A stretch of DNA of 64,000 bases from Actinomyces haliotis (GCF_015355765.1 NZ_JACWNA010000001.1:62001-126000), one strand, 5' to 3'; shown: positions 17,116-26,811, counted from the first letter of the stretch. Translations and numbers: made by a program. The notes: a model not told the origin generated them from the letters alone.

Positions 17116-18036
17116 TCAGACCCTTTCCTGGCTCTGGGTGAAGCGGAGCTGGGCGAAGGACAGGAGCACCACGATGAGGAAGTAGATGATGCCGTTCGCC
17201 GTCTGGTAGGAGTACTCGCCGCCCTGGAAGCCGTTCTTGAAGATGAGGTAGGAGATCGACTGGGTGGCCGTGCCCGGGCCTCCGGAGGTCAGGGCGACGA
17301 TCTGGTCGAAGACGCCCAGGAAGTTCTTGAAGGACAGGACCATGTTGATGCCGAGGTACGGGATGATCATCGGCAGGGTCATCGACCACAGGCGGCGGAC
17401 CGGGCCGGCGCCGTCGATGGCCGAGGCCTCGTAGATCTCGTCGGGGACCGTCTGAAGTCCCGCCAGGTAGATGATCGTGTTGTAGGCGACGGCCTGCCAC
17501 ACGCCGACGAGGACGATGGCGAGCCAGGCGAGGTTCTCGTTGGCGAGCAGCGAGGTGCTCAGCCACTCCCAGCCGAGCTTCTCCCCGATGAGGGGGAGGT
17601 TGTTCGTGAACAGGTAGCTGAAGATGTAGGACACCACCAGCACCGGGAGGATGTACGGGATGAAGAAGATCCCGCGGAAGAAGCTCTGAGCCTTGAGCTT
17701 GGAGTTCAGCATGAGCGCCAGGCCCAGCGAGATGATGTTGGTGAGGATCGAGGCGACGATGGCGTACTTGAAGGTGAAGACGTACGAGCCCCAGATGATG
17801 TCGTCCTGGAACAGGTTCTTGTAGTTCGTCAGCCCCACGAAGTGCCAGGAGCCGTAGCCCTGGAAGTTGGTGAAGGTGTAGAAGAAGCCGGTCAGCAGGG
17901 GGATCGTGAGCAGGACGGTGAAGACGAGGGCCGCGGGGACGATCATCCACACGTAGGCCTTGTCGATCGGCTTGGGCTTGTTCTGAGCGCGGCGCTCGCG
18001 CTCGGCGGACCGCTTGGCGGCCGTGGTCGTGGTCAT
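17116..18036 (-). CDS. Sugar ABC transporter permease, MalF type
   Basis: This 306-residue membrane protein starts at ATG 18034-18036, 17 nt after the binding-protein stop. The first 28 residues are basic and cytoplasmic, followed by six helices. The EAA loop is at about 205-224 (PDEIYEASAIDGAGPVRRLW), and the region before it (VGVWQAVAYNTIIYLAGLQ) is typical of the MalF/UgpA partners in CUT1 importers. It forms the membrane channel as a heterodimer with the MalG-type permease encoded just downstream. Confidence 0.92.
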   Translation of the reverse strand: MTTTTAAKRSAERERRAQNKPKPIDKAYVWMIVPAALVFTVLLTIPLLTGFFYTFTNFQGYGSWHFVGLTNYKNLFQDDIIWGSYVFTFKYAIVASILTNIISLGLALMLNSKLKAQSFFRGIFFIPYILPVLVVSYIFSYLFTNNLPLIGEKLGWEWLSTSLLANENLAWLAIVLVGVWQAVAYNTIIYLAGLQTVPDEIYEASAIDGAGPVRRLWSMTLPMIIPYLGINMVLSFKNFLGVFDQIVALTSGGPGTATQSISYLIFKNGFQGGEYSYQTANGIIYFLIVVLLSFAQLRFTQSQERV

Positions 18037-18053
18037 GGGTTGCCTCCGCGCTC

Positions 18054-19325
18054 TCAGGACGTCTCGTTGATGCGCTTGACGACCTTGTTCCACTGCGTGT
18101 CCAGGGTCGTGATGAGCTTGTCGAGGTCGCCGTCGAAGAAGTACTGCTGGATGTAGGCGTTGAGCGTGATCGCCGGCGGGAAGTTGTGGTCGGAGTAGGT
18201 CGCGAGCCGCTCGTCGTCGAAGTAGGGCTGGAGGCCCGCGAGGGCGGGGTCCGTGGCCGACAGGGTGGTGAGCGTGGGGTAGGCGACCTGCTCGTCGCAG
18301 TAGGCCTTCATGTTGGCCTTGGCCATGAGGTACTTGAAGAACCTCATGCTCTCCTCGGGGTGCGCCGGGTCCGTGCCCATCGTGAGTGCGACGTCGACGC
18401 CGGAGACCACCTTGGTGTCCTTGGGGTCGTCGGCCGGGGTGGCGAAGGTGCCGAGGTTGATGTCCTTGTTGTAGGAGCGGATCGCCGGGATGGCGTAGGT
18501 GCCGTGCCAGTACATGGCGCCCTTGCCCTGGGCGAAGCCCTGGTTCCCGTCGTTGTAGCCGAGTCCGGCCTTGTTGGGGTTCCCGTACTGGTAGGCCTGG
18601 TGCATCTTCTCGAAGACGGGCGTGAGCTCCTTGAAGCTCATGCCGTTGCCGATCTCGCGCCGCTTGTCGTACCAGGCGGCGACGCCGTCGGTGAGGAAGT
18701 CACCGGAGAGGCTGGAGAAGGCGGGGGCGCCGGTCCAGTTGTCCTTGGTGGCCCAGTAGAAGGGGTTGATGCCCTGCTTCTCGAGCTCCTCGCAGACCTC
18801 GATGAGCTGGGACCAGGTGGTCGGGGGCTCGACGTCGGCCTTGTCGAAGATGTCCTTGTTGTAGATGATCCCCGAGCCGTTGTCGGCGAAGGCGACGCCG
18901 TTGGTCTGCCCCTCCTTGCCGGTACCGAGCGTGTTGAGGATGTTGGCCATCGTCGGGTTGACGCCGTCAAGGAGACCCGAGTCCGTGAAGTCTCGGAAGA
19001 TGCCCGTGCGGGCGAGTGCGCCGTAGTTGTAGTCACCGTTGATCGTCATCATGTCGGGCATGTCGCCCTTGACGAGACGGGCCCGCAGCGCGGTGACGTT
19101 GTCGGTCTGGAAGTTCTGCGTGACGACGATGTCGGGGTTCGCCGCGTTGAACTCGTCGCAGATCTTGGTGAACAGGTCGATGGCCTCGCTCTTGAACTGG
19201 AAGAGCTCGAGGTGGACCTTGCCGTCGTCGCCGGATGAGCATCCGGCGAGCGTGCCGCCGGCGGCGGCGAGCGCCGCGATCCCCGCCGAGGTGGCGAGGA
19301 AGGAGCGTCTGCTCAGTGCTGTCAT
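18054..19325 (-). CDS. Extracellular sugar-binding lipoprotein of ABC importer
   Basis: The 423-residue protein begins with a twin-arginine-like lipoprotein signal (RRSFLATSAGIAALAAAGG) and the lipobox LAGC, so Cys29 would be lipidated on the outer face of the membrane. The mature part is a family 1 solute-binding protein. Recognisable elements are NPDIVVTQNFQT near the N-terminus, GIIYNKDIFDKADVEPPTTWSQL-type hinge region, and an aromatic-rich middle (FYWATKDNWTG, AMYWHGTYAI) suited to carbohydrate stacking. It is first in the three-gene importer operon and diverges from the ROK regulator gene. Confidence 0.93.
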   Translation of the reverse strand: MTALSRRSFLATSAGIAALAAAGGTLAGCSSGDDGKVHLELFQFKSEAIDLFTKICDEFNAANPDIVVTQNFQTDNVTALRARLVKGDMPDMMTINGDYNYGALARTGIFRDFTDSGLLDGVNPTMANILNTLGTGKEGQTNGVAFADNGSGIIYNKDIFDKADVEPPTTWSQLIEVCEELEKQGINPFYWATKDNWTGAPAFSSLSGDFLTDGVAAWYDKRREIGNGMSFKELTPVFEKMHQAYQYGNPNKAGLGYNDGNQGFAQGKGAMYWHGTYAIPAIRSYNKDINLGTFATPADDPKDTKVVSGVDVALTMGTDPAHPEESMRFFKYLMAKANMKAYCDEQVAYPTLTTLSATDPALAGLQPYFDDERLATYSDHNFPPAITLNAYIQQYFFDGDLDKLITTLDTQWNKVVKRINETS

Positions 19326-19383
19326 GGGGACTCCCGTGCGTCCTTGCGTGAGATGGGGATGGGCGGTCCGGATGGGCTCGGCC

Positions 19384-19420
19384 CGCGAATATTTTGCGTC
19401 GAAAGAAACGCTTTGGCAAC
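19384..19420. promoter_or_regulatory. AT-rich divergent promoter/operator patch
   Basis: Within an otherwise very GC-rich 134-bp gap, this stretch holds GAATATTTT, GCGTCGAAAGAAACGC (inverted GCGT/ACGC) and AAACGCTT (19406-19413), which fits the AANCGNTT core used by LacI/ROK-type regulators. It lies between the binding-protein gene and the ROK gene, so the ROK protein is the obvious candidate regulator (inference). Confidence 0.5.
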
Positions 19421-19459
19421 TTCCCGCCGCGGCGCCGCGCGACGGTGCATGATGGCGCG

Positions 19460-20590
19460 GTGCCCACCCCCGCCTCTCCCTGGACCGACCTCACGGGAAC
19501 CCAGCGCGAGATCGTCCTGGCGCTCCTCCGCTCCGGTCGTCTCCCGCGCACCCGGCTCATGGAGATCGTCGGCATCTCCCCCGGCTCGGTCACACGCCTC
19601 ACCACGCCCCTCATCGAGGCCGGCCTGCTCACCACTTCCACCGAGCGCGTCGCGGGGACCGGTCGCCCCCAGTCGCCGCTCGAGCTGAGGGCGGAGGCCG
19701 AGCACGTCCTCGGCCTCGCCCTGTCCAACCGCGCCGTCACGGCGGTCCTCACCGACCTGCGCGCCGACGTCGTCGCGAGCAGCCGCGTCGAGCTCCCGGG
19801 GCACTCCCCCGACGCGGTTCTCGACGCCGTCGCCGAGGCAGCAGCAGCCGTCTCCGACGACGTGCACCCCGCGTGCGCCGGCCTGGCCCTCGGCGGCTCG
19901 ACGACGGACGGCCGCGTCGTCGACGACGCCGGCTTCTACGGGTGGCACGGCGTGCCCCTCGCGAAGCTCACCGAAGAGCGTCTCGGCGTCCCCGCCACCG
20001 TCGGGAACGACCTCGTCGCTCTCACCGGCCTCGAGGCGTGGTTCGGTGCCGGCACGCAGACCGACCGCTTCGCGCTGCTCACCACGGGCACCGGAATCGG
20101 CTACGGCCTCGTCATCGGCGGCGAGGTCGTCACGAGCGCCGACGCGCAGCTCGGCCTCATCTCCAACGTCCCGGTCCCCGACGGCGACCGTCCGCCGCAC
20201 GCCGCACCCGCCATGGAGTGCCTCACGAGCGCGGCCCTCGAGCGCGCCTGGGAGGCCGAGGGTCGCGAGCGCGCCACCGCCCACCGCGTCGTCGAGCTCG
20301 CCCGAGAGGGCGACGCCGCCGCCGTCACCGTCTGCGCCTCCTTCGCGCGCAGGCTCGGTCGGCTCATCGGCATGGTCGCAGCGCTGACCCTCACCGAGCA
20401 GGTCGTCGTCGCCGGCGAGCGAGCCGACCTCGCCGCCCTCCTCGAGGACCACGTCATGGGCGGGGTCTCGGCCGTCCGACGACCGAGCGCCCGACCGCTC
20501 CGCGTCACCGTGCGCGAGCACGACCGCGTCGAGTGGGCGCGCGGCGCCGCCGTCCTCGCGCTGCGCGAGAGGGTCGCCGGGCGGTTGTGA
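19460..20590 (+). CDS. ROK family transcriptional regulator
   Basis: The 376-residue protein has an N-terminal winged helix (about 8-60: GTQREIVLALLRSGRLPRTRL, ISPGSVTRLTTPLIEAGLL) fused to a sugar-kinase-like ROK domain with TTGTGIGYGLVIGGE at about 193-207. The zinc motif CxCGxxGC that most ROK proteins carry after the GH dipeptide is missing; the region instead reads HAAPAMECLTSAAL. GTG 19460 is chosen because the HTH starts soon after it; GTG 19445 or a TTG at 19394 are alternatives. It heads a plus-strand operon with the GH31 and SDR genes and faces the ABC importer. It probably represses the locus in the absence of its sugar. Confidence 0.85.
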   Translation: MPTPASPWTDLTGTQREIVLALLRSGRLPRTRLMEIVGISPGSVTRLTTPLIEAGLLTTSTERVAGTGRPQSPLELRAEAEHVLGLALSNRAVTAVLTDLRADVVASSRVELPGHSPDAVLDAVAEAAAAVSDDVHPACAGLALGGSTTDGRVVDDAGFYGWHGVPLAKLTEERLGVPATVGNDLVALTGLEAWFGAGTQTDRFALLTTGTGIGYGLVIGGEVVTSADAQLGLISNVPVPDGDRPPHAAPAMECLTSAALERAWEAEGRERATAHRVVELAREGDAAAVTVCASFARRLGRLIGMVAALTLTEQVVVAGERADLAALLEDHVMGGVSAVRRPSARPLRVTVREHDRVEWARGAAVLALRERVAGRL

Positions 20591-20617
20591 CGTCCCGGGC
20601 CCGGCTAGCCTGGACGC

Positions 20618-23140
20618 ATGGCCTCTCCGTTGTCGCACGCCGCCTCCGAGCCCCGCCTCGCCCCCGCACCGGCCGACGCCGTGGTCTCGGGCCCCGGGTA
20701 CCGCTTCACCGTCCTGACCGACCGGCTCATCCGGATGGAGTCCGCCGAGGGCGACCGCTTCGTCGACGCCGCGACGCAGCTCGTCGTCAACCGCGGCCTC
20801 GGGCCCGTCCCGGAGTTCCGCGTGGTGCGCGGCGAGAACCGCGTCGAGGTCATCACGGAGCATCTGCACCTCACGTACCAGCCCTCGCGCGGCTTCTCGC
20901 GCTCCGGCCTGCAGGTCAGCCTGCGCACGAGTGTCCTCAACCCCCACGGCGGCACCTGGCACCACGGTGACACCTGGGACCCCGCGGAGAAGTTCCCGTC
21001 CAACCTGGGTGGGACCTGCCGCACCCTTGACGAGGTCGACGGCCGCGCCGTCCTGGGACCGGGCCTCCTCGCCATGGGCGGCATCGCCGTCATCGACGAC
21101 TCGGGCTCGCTGCTCGTCGACGAGGACGAGTGGGTGCGCCCGCGTCCTGGCACGAGCCCGGTGGACGGCTCCACCACGGACGAGGACCTCTACCTCTTCG
21201 GCTACGGGCAGGACTACCACGGGGCCCTGCGCGACTTCTTCGCGCTCACCGGGCCGACCCCGCTGATCCCTCGTGCGCTGCTGGGCAACTGGTGGAGCCG
21301 CTACCACGCCTACACCGCGGACGAGTACCTCGAGCTCATGGACCGCTTCGCCCAGGAGGGCCTCCCCTTCTCCGTCGCCGTCATCGACATGGACTGGCAC
21401 CTGGTGGACATCGACCCCGCCATCGGCAACGGCTGGACCGGTTACACCTGGGACCGCAAGCTCTTCCCGGATCCCAAGGCCTTCCTCGACGGCCTCCACA
21501 AGCGCGGGATGCTGACCTCCCTCAACCTTCACCCGGCAGCCGGCATCCGGCGTCACGAGGAGGCGTACGGCCCCATGATGCGGGCGCTGGGCCGCGACCC
21601 GCGCTCGGGCGAGGAGATTCCCTTCAACATCGGGGACAAGGAGTTCACGGCCGCCTACCTCGAGCACGCCCACCACCCCCTCGAGGCCGAGGGCGTCGAC
21701 TTCTGGTGGCTCGACTGGCAGCAGGGCGGCACCACAGACGTTCCTGGACTCGACCCGCTGTGGATGCTCAACCACGTGCACTATCTCGACTCGGGCCGCG
21801 AGCGCACCCGGACCGCGGACGACGGCAGCACCGAGAGCTACCGGCGCCGTCCCGTCACCTTCTCGCGCTTCGCCGACGCCTCGAGCCACCGCACGCCAGT
21901 CGGCTTCTCCGGCGACACGATCGTCACCTGGGACTCCCTGCGCTTCCAGCCCGAGTTCACGGCCACGGCCGCCAACATCGGCTACTACTGGTGGTCCAAC
22001 GACATCGGCGGGCACATGTTCGGTGTCAAGGACTCCGAGCTGGCGGCCCGCTGGGTCCAGCTGGGCTGCTTCTCCCCCGTCAACCGGTTGCACTCCTCGA
22101 AGTCGCCCTTCAACTCAAAGGAGCCGTGGCGCTACTCGCGCGACGCGCGGGCCACGATGGAGGCTCACCTGCGCCTGCGCCACCGCCTCGTGCCCTACCT
22201 CTACACGTGGTCGCGCCTCGCGCACACGGACGGCGTCGGACCCGTCCGCCCCGTCTACCACGACCATCCCCAGCAGCCCGGCGCCTACGGCCACCGTGCT
22301 GAGCTCCTCTTCGGCGACCTGCTCGTCGTACCCGTCACGCACCAGGCGGACCGAACGAGCGGCCTGGCCCGCGAGGACGCCTGGCTGCCCCGGGGCACCT
22401 GGTTCGACCTGCCCACCGGTCGCCGCTACGCGGTGCCGGCCGAGGGCGGCAGCGAGGTCAGCCTCTCGCGCCCGCTGGACCAGCTCCCGGTCCTCGCCCG
22501 CGCAGGCTCGATCATCACCGTCGCCGACGACCTCTCCGAGGCGGCCGGAGCCAACCCCCGCGCGCTCGGGCTCGTCATCGTGCCGGGCGCCGACGGCACG
22601 GCGGTCCTCGAGGAGGACGACGGCTCGGCCGAGCCCGGCGACGAGGGCGTCGTCAGGACACGCTTCGATCTCACCTGGGACGACGAGGCCGGCACCGCCT
22701 CCCTCGAGATCGCTCAGGAGGGTGCCGACGGCGTCGTCCCGGCGGAGCGCGAGGTCACGCTGCACCTGCTGTCCGTCGGCGGCACCGGCGACGATGCCGC
22801 GGTGACCGTGTCCGGGGCCGGGTCCACCGGTGCCCCGGCCCGGATCGAACGCCGCGAGGGCGACGGGTTCACGCTCGGCCGTGGGCTCGACGTGAGCCTG
22901 GGAACCATGCGTCTGACTGACGGCCCCGTGCGGGTCGGACTCACGGGCGTGCGCACGCGGACGCCGGCCCTCGAGGACGAGGTCTTCAGGATCCTCGAAC
23001 CGGTCGAGGTCGAGTACGCGGCCAAGGACCGCGCGTGGGAGGCCGTCACCTCGGGGCTGCGCGGCGGTGCGCTCCTCGGCGCGCTGCGCGCCTGCGGGCT
23101 GCCCGACGCCGTCCTGGCCGCCGTCGCCGAGGTCGTGTGA
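20618..23140 (+). CDS. GH31 family alpha-glycosidase
   Basis: The 840-residue cytoplasmic enzyme (no signal peptide) belongs to glycoside hydrolase family 31. The nucleophile Asp366 lies in FWWLDWQQGG and the acid/base Asp433 in VGFSGDTIVTW. Further family landmarks are LIPRALLGNWWSRYHAY and NIGYYWWSNDIGGHM. The N-terminal galactose-mutarotase-like domain and C-terminal beta-domains are present. The WQQGG variant is shared with GH31 members acting on alpha-glucosides and related sugars; alpha-glucosidase is the best guess, alpha-xylosidase or sulfoquinovosidase is less likely. It starts 27 nt after the ROK gene and is followed after 10 nt by the SDR gene. Confidence 0.9.
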   Translation: MASPLSHAASEPRLAPAPADAVVSGPGYRFTVLTDRLIRMESAEGDRFVDAATQLVVNRGLGPVPEFRVVRGENRVEVITEHLHLTYQPSRGFSRSGLQVSLRTSVLNPHGGTWHHGDTWDPAEKFPSNLGGTCRTLDEVDGRAVLGPGLLAMGGIAVIDDSGSLLVDEDEWVRPRPGTSPVDGSTTDEDLYLFGYGQDYHGALRDFFALTGPTPLIPRALLGNWWSRYHAYTADEYLELMDRFAQEGLPFSVAVIDMDWHLVDIDPAIGNGWTGYTWDRKLFPDPKAFLDGLHKRGMLTSLNLHPAAGIRRHEEAYGPMMRALGRDPRSGEEIPFNIGDKEFTAAYLEHAHHPLEAEGVDFWWLDWQQGGTTDVPGLDPLWMLNHVHYLDSGRERTRTADDGSTESYRRRPVTFSRFADASSHRTPVGFSGDTIVTWDSLRFQPEFTATAANIGYYWWSNDIGGHMFGVKDSELAARWVQLGCFSPVNRLHSSKSPFNSKEPWRYSRDARATMEAHLRLRHRLVPYLYTWSRLAHTDGVGPVRPVYHDHPQQPGAYGHRAELLFGDLLVVPVTHQADRTSGLAREDAWLPRGTWFDLPTGRRYAVPAEGGSEVSLSRPLDQLPVLARAGSIITVADDLSEAAGANPRALGLVIVPGADGTAVLEEDDGSAEPGDEGVVRTRFDLTWDDEAGTASLEIAQEGADGVVPAEREVTLHLLSVGGTGDDAAVTVSGAGSTGAPARIERREGDGFTLGRGLDVSLGTMRLTDGPVRVGLTGVRTRTPALEDEVFRILEPVEVEYAAKDRAWEAVTSGLRGGALLGALRACGLPDAVLAAVAEVV

Positions 23141-23150
23141 GGTGCCGACC

Positions 23151-23975
23151 ATGAGCGCCTCGGGCCAGGCCACCTCGGTTCGACCGCGTCCCCTGGAGGG
23201 GCGGCGCGTCCTCGTCACCGGAGTGAGCCGACGCCGCGGCATCGGGTACGCCATCTCGTGCCGTGCGGCGGATCTTGGGGCCTCAGTCGCTGTGCACCAC
23301 TTCTCACCTCACGACGCCGCCCAGGCGTGGGGCGCCGACGCTCTCGACGCAGTCATCGAGGGAGTGAGGGCTCACCTCGTGCCAGGCGCGGAGCTCGTTG
23401 ACCTGAGCGCGGACCTCGCTGACGCGGCCCAGCCGCGGCGCGTCGTGGAGACGGCGTGCGAGGGGCTCGGGGGCTTGGACGGCCTCGTGTGCAACCACGC
23501 CGCCTCGGGTCATGACGGCAGGCTCGAGAGCATCGCTCCAGAGGATCTCGACCTGCACTGGCGCGTCAACGCTCGAGGCTCCCTGCTCCTCGTGCAGACC
23601 TTCGCCGAGGTCTTCGAGCCGTCGGCGTGCCGGGAGCTCTCGGGGGCGGTCGTGCTCATGACCTCGGGCCAGGGACTGGGCCCCATGCCCGATGAGATCG
23701 CCTACAGCACGTCGAAGGCCGCGCTCGCCGGTATCACGCCGACTCTCGCGGACGGCCTCGCGAGCCGCGGGATCCGGCTCAACACCGTCAACCCCGGTCC
23801 GGTGGACACGGGGTACATGGATGACGCGCTGCGGGACGCGGTGCGTTCCTCCTTCCCCGCCGGGCGCCTCAGCACGCCCGACGACCCGGCACGCCTCATC
23901 TGCTGGCTGCTCTCAGACGAGGCCCGATGGGTGACGGGACAGGTCATCAGCACCGAGGGTGGCTTCCGGCGCTGA
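23151..23975 (+). CDS. Short-chain dehydrogenase/reductase (SDR)
   Basis: The 274-residue protein has the classical SDR plan: the cofactor loop VTGVSRRRGIGYAI at about 23-36 (TGxxxxxGIG), the CNHAASGH segment corresponding to NNAG, catalytic Ser in MTSGQG and the YSTSK catalytic Tyr/Lys at about 184-188, followed by NPGPVDTGYM. It ends with WVTGQVISTEGGF, typical of 3-oxoacyl-ACP-reductase-like SDRs. It lies 10 nt after the GH31 gene in the ROK operon, so a role in processing the released sugar or aglycone is plausible, but the substrate is unknown. The CNHAA version of the NNAG motif is slightly divergent. Confidence 0.85.
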   Translation: MSASGQATSVRPRPLEGRRVLVTGVSRRRGIGYAISCRAADLGASVAVHHFSPHDAAQAWGADALDAVIEGVRAHLVPGAELVDLSADLADAAQPRRVVETACEGLGGLDGLVCNHAASGHDGRLESIAPEDLDLHWRVNARGSLLLVQTFAEVFEPSACRELSGAVVLMTSGQGLGPMPDEIAYSTSKAALAGITPTLADGLASRGIRLNTVNPGPVDTGYMDDALRDAVRSSFPAGRLSTPDDPARLICWLLSDEARWVTGQVISTEGGFRR

Positions 23976-24003
23976 GCCCCGGCGGCACGCCCGCAGCCAG
24001 GTC

Positions 24004-25020
24004 TCAACCGGGGACGGAGCGGACCGACCCGGTGGTCCCCCGGTCCGTGATGAGCGGAGGCTCGAGCACGATGCCGTGCGGAGCCCGGCTGGAACCCAGC
24101 GCAAGGAGGAGCTCGCCGGCTCGCCGCCCCAGACCGAACGTGTCGACGCCGAACTCGGTCACGGGCGAGGCGGTGACCGAGTTCGGGATCATGACACCGA
24201 GGGAGGCCACGGAGAGGTCAGCCGGAACGGCCAGCCCCACGGCCCGCGCAGCAGCCACGAGGCCGGTGAGCGCCCACGGATTGTTCGAGAGCACGGCGGT
24301 GCAGTCACCGATGAGCCCGCCGCCCTCGAGAAGGGCGGCCCCTGCGATCGGGTCATCCGGCACTGACCGGTGGAAGAGCTCGACGCCGCAGCCCCTCGCC
24401 GCCGTCTGCACGGCACGGACCTGAGCCGGGTAGGCGTTGGCGGGCTCGGCCCCGGCCAGACGTGAGAGCAGGAGCACGCGGCGATGCCCGAGGACGGTGA
24501 GGTGCTCGACCGCGAGCAGCGCCATGGCCTCGAAGTCCGCGTCGATGCCAGGAGCGCCCTCTGGGGTTCCCGAGGTCCCGATGAGGGTCGTCGGCACGCC
24601 TTCGGCGAGGAGGAGCCGCTCGCGCTCGTCGAGTGGCGCGACGTCCATGAGCACCGCCGCGTCGACGGATCGGGAGCGGACGAGCTCGCGCAGGCCCTCG
24701 TCGCCGTCGTGGCGCAAGCTCATGGGGACGACCACCTGGATGCCTTCCGCGGCCACCGCCTCACGCACTCCGTCGATGTAGCTCAGGTCGTCCGACTCGA
24801 TAGCCGAGCGATCGAGACGAAGCAGGACGCCGACGGTCGAGATCTTGCGCGACGCCAGGGCCGAGGCGCTCCGGTCGGGGTGGTACCCGAGCTCGGTGAC
24901 GGCACGACGGACGCGCTGCTTGGTCAGCGCGCTCACCGGTCTGCGCCCCGTGAGCACGTAGGTCACGGTCGAAGGGGACACCCCAGCGAGCCTCGCGACG
25001 TCCGCACGCGTCACCGCCAT
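24004..25020 (-). CDS. LacI family transcriptional regulator
   Basis: The 338-residue protein begins with a textbook LacI helix-turn-helix (TRADVARLAGVSPSTVTYVLTG, hinge helix ALASRKISTVGVL) and continues as a periplasmic-binding-protein-like effector domain. It is encoded 33 nt after a GH13 gene and downstream of an ABC importer, all on the minus strand, so it most likely controls that oligosaccharide locus. A LacI-like half-site pair upstream of the binding-protein gene (30440-30454) is a candidate operator. It converges with the SDR gene with a gap of 28 nt. Confidence 0.93.
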   Translation of the reverse strand: MAVTRADVARLAGVSPSTVTYVLTGRRPVSALTKQRVRRAVTELGYHPDRSASALASRKISTVGVLLRLDRSAIESDDLSYIDGVREAVAAEGIQVVVPMSLRHDGDEGLRELVRSRSVDAAVLMDVAPLDERERLLLAEGVPTTLIGTSGTPEGAPGIDADFEAMALLAVEHLTVLGHRRVLLLSRLAGAEPANAYPAQVRAVQTAARGCGVELFHRSVPDDPIAGAALLEGGGLIGDCTAVLSNNPWALTGLVAAARAVGLAVPADLSVASLGVMIPNSVTASPVTEFGVDTFGLGRRAGELLLALGSSRAPHGIVLEPPLITDRGTTGSVRSVPG

Positions 25021-25053
25021 CGAGTCACCTCATCCCTGTCCCGGACCGCCGGG

Positions 25054-26811
25054 TCACTCGTCGGCCTGAAGCGCGAGCCACTGCGCCGCGCAGGGCTCGA
25101 GACGGAGCCGCTCGACCGTGTCACCGGAGGCTGCGTCACTGGAGCGCACGAGGACGGTGCCGACGACGTCGAGCTCAACAGCCGTGTCCCCGAAGTTGAG
25201 GGCGAGGAGAGTGCTTCCGTTCCTGATGGCGAGGGCCATGTCAGGCACGTCGTTCAGGATCTCAGCGGTGCCGCGGCCGAGGCCGCGCTCACGCCGGACG
25301 GCGAGAGCGCGGCGGTACAGGGCCAGGGGCGAGTCCGGATCGCTCGCCTGGACCTCCGGGGCGAGGAACGCCCACTCCGCGGGCTGGGGCAGCCAGGTGC
25401 TTCCGTTCGGCCCGAAGCCGAGGCTCGGGCCGTCCGCCGTCCAGGGCAGGGGCACGCGACAGCCGTCGCGGCCTCGCACCTTGTGCCCGGTCCGCAGCCA
25501 GGTCGGGTCCTGGCGTGCCTCGTCGGGCATCGTCGTGTGCTCGGGGAGGCCGAGCTCCTCGCCCTGGTAGAGGTAGGCGCCACCAGGCAGCCCGAGCATG
25601 AACAGCGTGGCGGCGCGAGCCCGACGCAGGCCCAGCTCGTGGTCGGGCTGCGGGTCTCCCGGACCGATGCCCGCGTCAGTGCGCGTACCCGGTGCGTAGC
25701 CGAAGCGGGTCGCGTGCCGGACGACGTCGTGGTTGGAGAGCGCCCACGTCGTCGGGGCTCCGACGGCGCCGTTCTCCTCCAGCGAGGTCTCGATGACGCG
25801 GCGGACGGCGTCGGCGTTCCAGGGAGCCCTGAGGTAGTCGAAGTTGAACGCCTGGCTCATCTCGTCCTCACGGACGTAGAGCGCGGCGTGGGACGGCGGG
25901 CCCACCCATGCCTCAGCGACGAGGAGGACATCGGGACGGATCCCGTTGAGCACTCGGCGCCACTCGCGGTAGACGTCGTGGACGCCGGGCTGGTCGAAGG
26001 CGGGACCTGAGTCAGGGGGCTTGGGGCCGTGATCAGTGGTATCGGTCGCGGCAGGCTCTGCGCCTTCCGCCGGGGAGCTCGAAGCCTCGACGCCCCACCG
26101 GTCGGGGCCGACGGCGTCATCGGGCAGGCCGGGCGCCTTGACGAGGCCGTGCGCGACGTCGACGCGGAAACCGTCGACTCCGTGATCGACCACCCAGAAC
26201 CTGAGGAAGTCGCGGAACATCTCGTGGACGCCCTCATCGTCCCAGTTGAGGTCGGGCTGCTCCGGTGCAAAGAGGTGCAGGTACCACCACCCTCGGTCCT
26301 CCGCCCTGCCTGTGAGCGGCTCGACGGGCTCCCAGGCAGAGCCGCCGAAGAGGCTTCCCCAGTTGTTCGGGGTACCGTCCTCGCTGTAGCGGAACATATA
26401 GGGGTCGCGCTCGGGAGACTCGGGCCCGGCAGCGAGCGCCTTGGCGAACCACGGGTGCTGGTCGGAGGTGTGGTTGGGGACGAGGTCGATGACGACTCGC
26501 AGGCCCAGCGCATGGGCCCGTGCGACGAGGGCGTCGAAGTCGTCGAGCGTTCCCAGCTCGGGCTCGACGTCGAAGTAGTCGGAGACGTCGTAGCCCGCAT
26601 CGACCTGGGGTGAGGGGTAGAAGGGGGAGAGCCACACCGCGTCCACACCGAGCTCGGCAAGGTGATCGAGGTGGGCAGTGATCCCAGCGAGGTCTCCGAC
26701 ACCATCACCGTCCGAGTCGGCGAAGGAGCGCGGATAGACCTGGTAGATGACGGCGTCTCGACACCAGGCACCGGTGTCATGACGATGGGCGGGGACAGTC
26801 GGGATGCTCAT
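25054..26811 (-). CDS. GH13 alpha-glucosidase
   Basis: This 585-residue cytoplasmic GH13 protein has Asp218 (GFRVDVAHGLVK), Glu300 (LLVAEAWV) and Asp362 (ALSNHDVVRH) as catalytic residues and the DSDGDGVGD loop. GFRVDVAHG and SNHDVVRHATRFGY are typical of actinobacterial alpha-glucosidases acting on maltose, sucrose or trehalose-like sugars. It differs from the first GH13 enzyme in this window (GFRMDVINL), so the two loci are probably specialised. A linker at about 240-270 (EASSSPAEGAEPAATDTTDHG) is low in complexity. ATG 26809-26811; a hairpin at 26898-26942 separates it from the ABC genes. Confidence 0.9.
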   Translation of the reverse strand: MSIPTVPAHRHDTGAWCRDAVIYQVYPRSFADSDGDGVGDLAGITAHLDHLAELGVDAVWLSPFYPSPQVDAGYDVSDYFDVEPELGTLDDFDALVARAHALGLRVVIDLVPNHTSDQHPWFAKALAAGPESPERDPYMFRYSEDGTPNNWGSLFGGSAWEPVEPLTGRAEDRGWWYLHLFAPEQPDLNWDDEGVHEMFRDFLRFWVVDHGVDGFRVDVAHGLVKAPGLPDDAVGPDRWGVEASSSPAEGAEPAATDTTDHGPKPPDSGPAFDQPGVHDVYREWRRVLNGIRPDVLLVAEAWVGPPSHAALYVREDEMSQAFNFDYLRAPWNADAVRRVIETSLEENGAVGAPTTWALSNHDVVRHATRFGYAPGTRTDAGIGPGDPQPDHELGLRRARAATLFMLGLPGGAYLYQGEELGLPEHTTMPDEARQDPTWLRTGHKVRGRDGCRVPLPWTADGPSLGFGPNGSTWLPQPAEWAFLAPEVQASDPDSPLALYRRALAVRRERGLGRGTAEILNDVPDMALAIRNGSTLLALNFGDTAVELDVVGTVLVRSSDAASGDTVERLRLEPCAAQWLALQADE

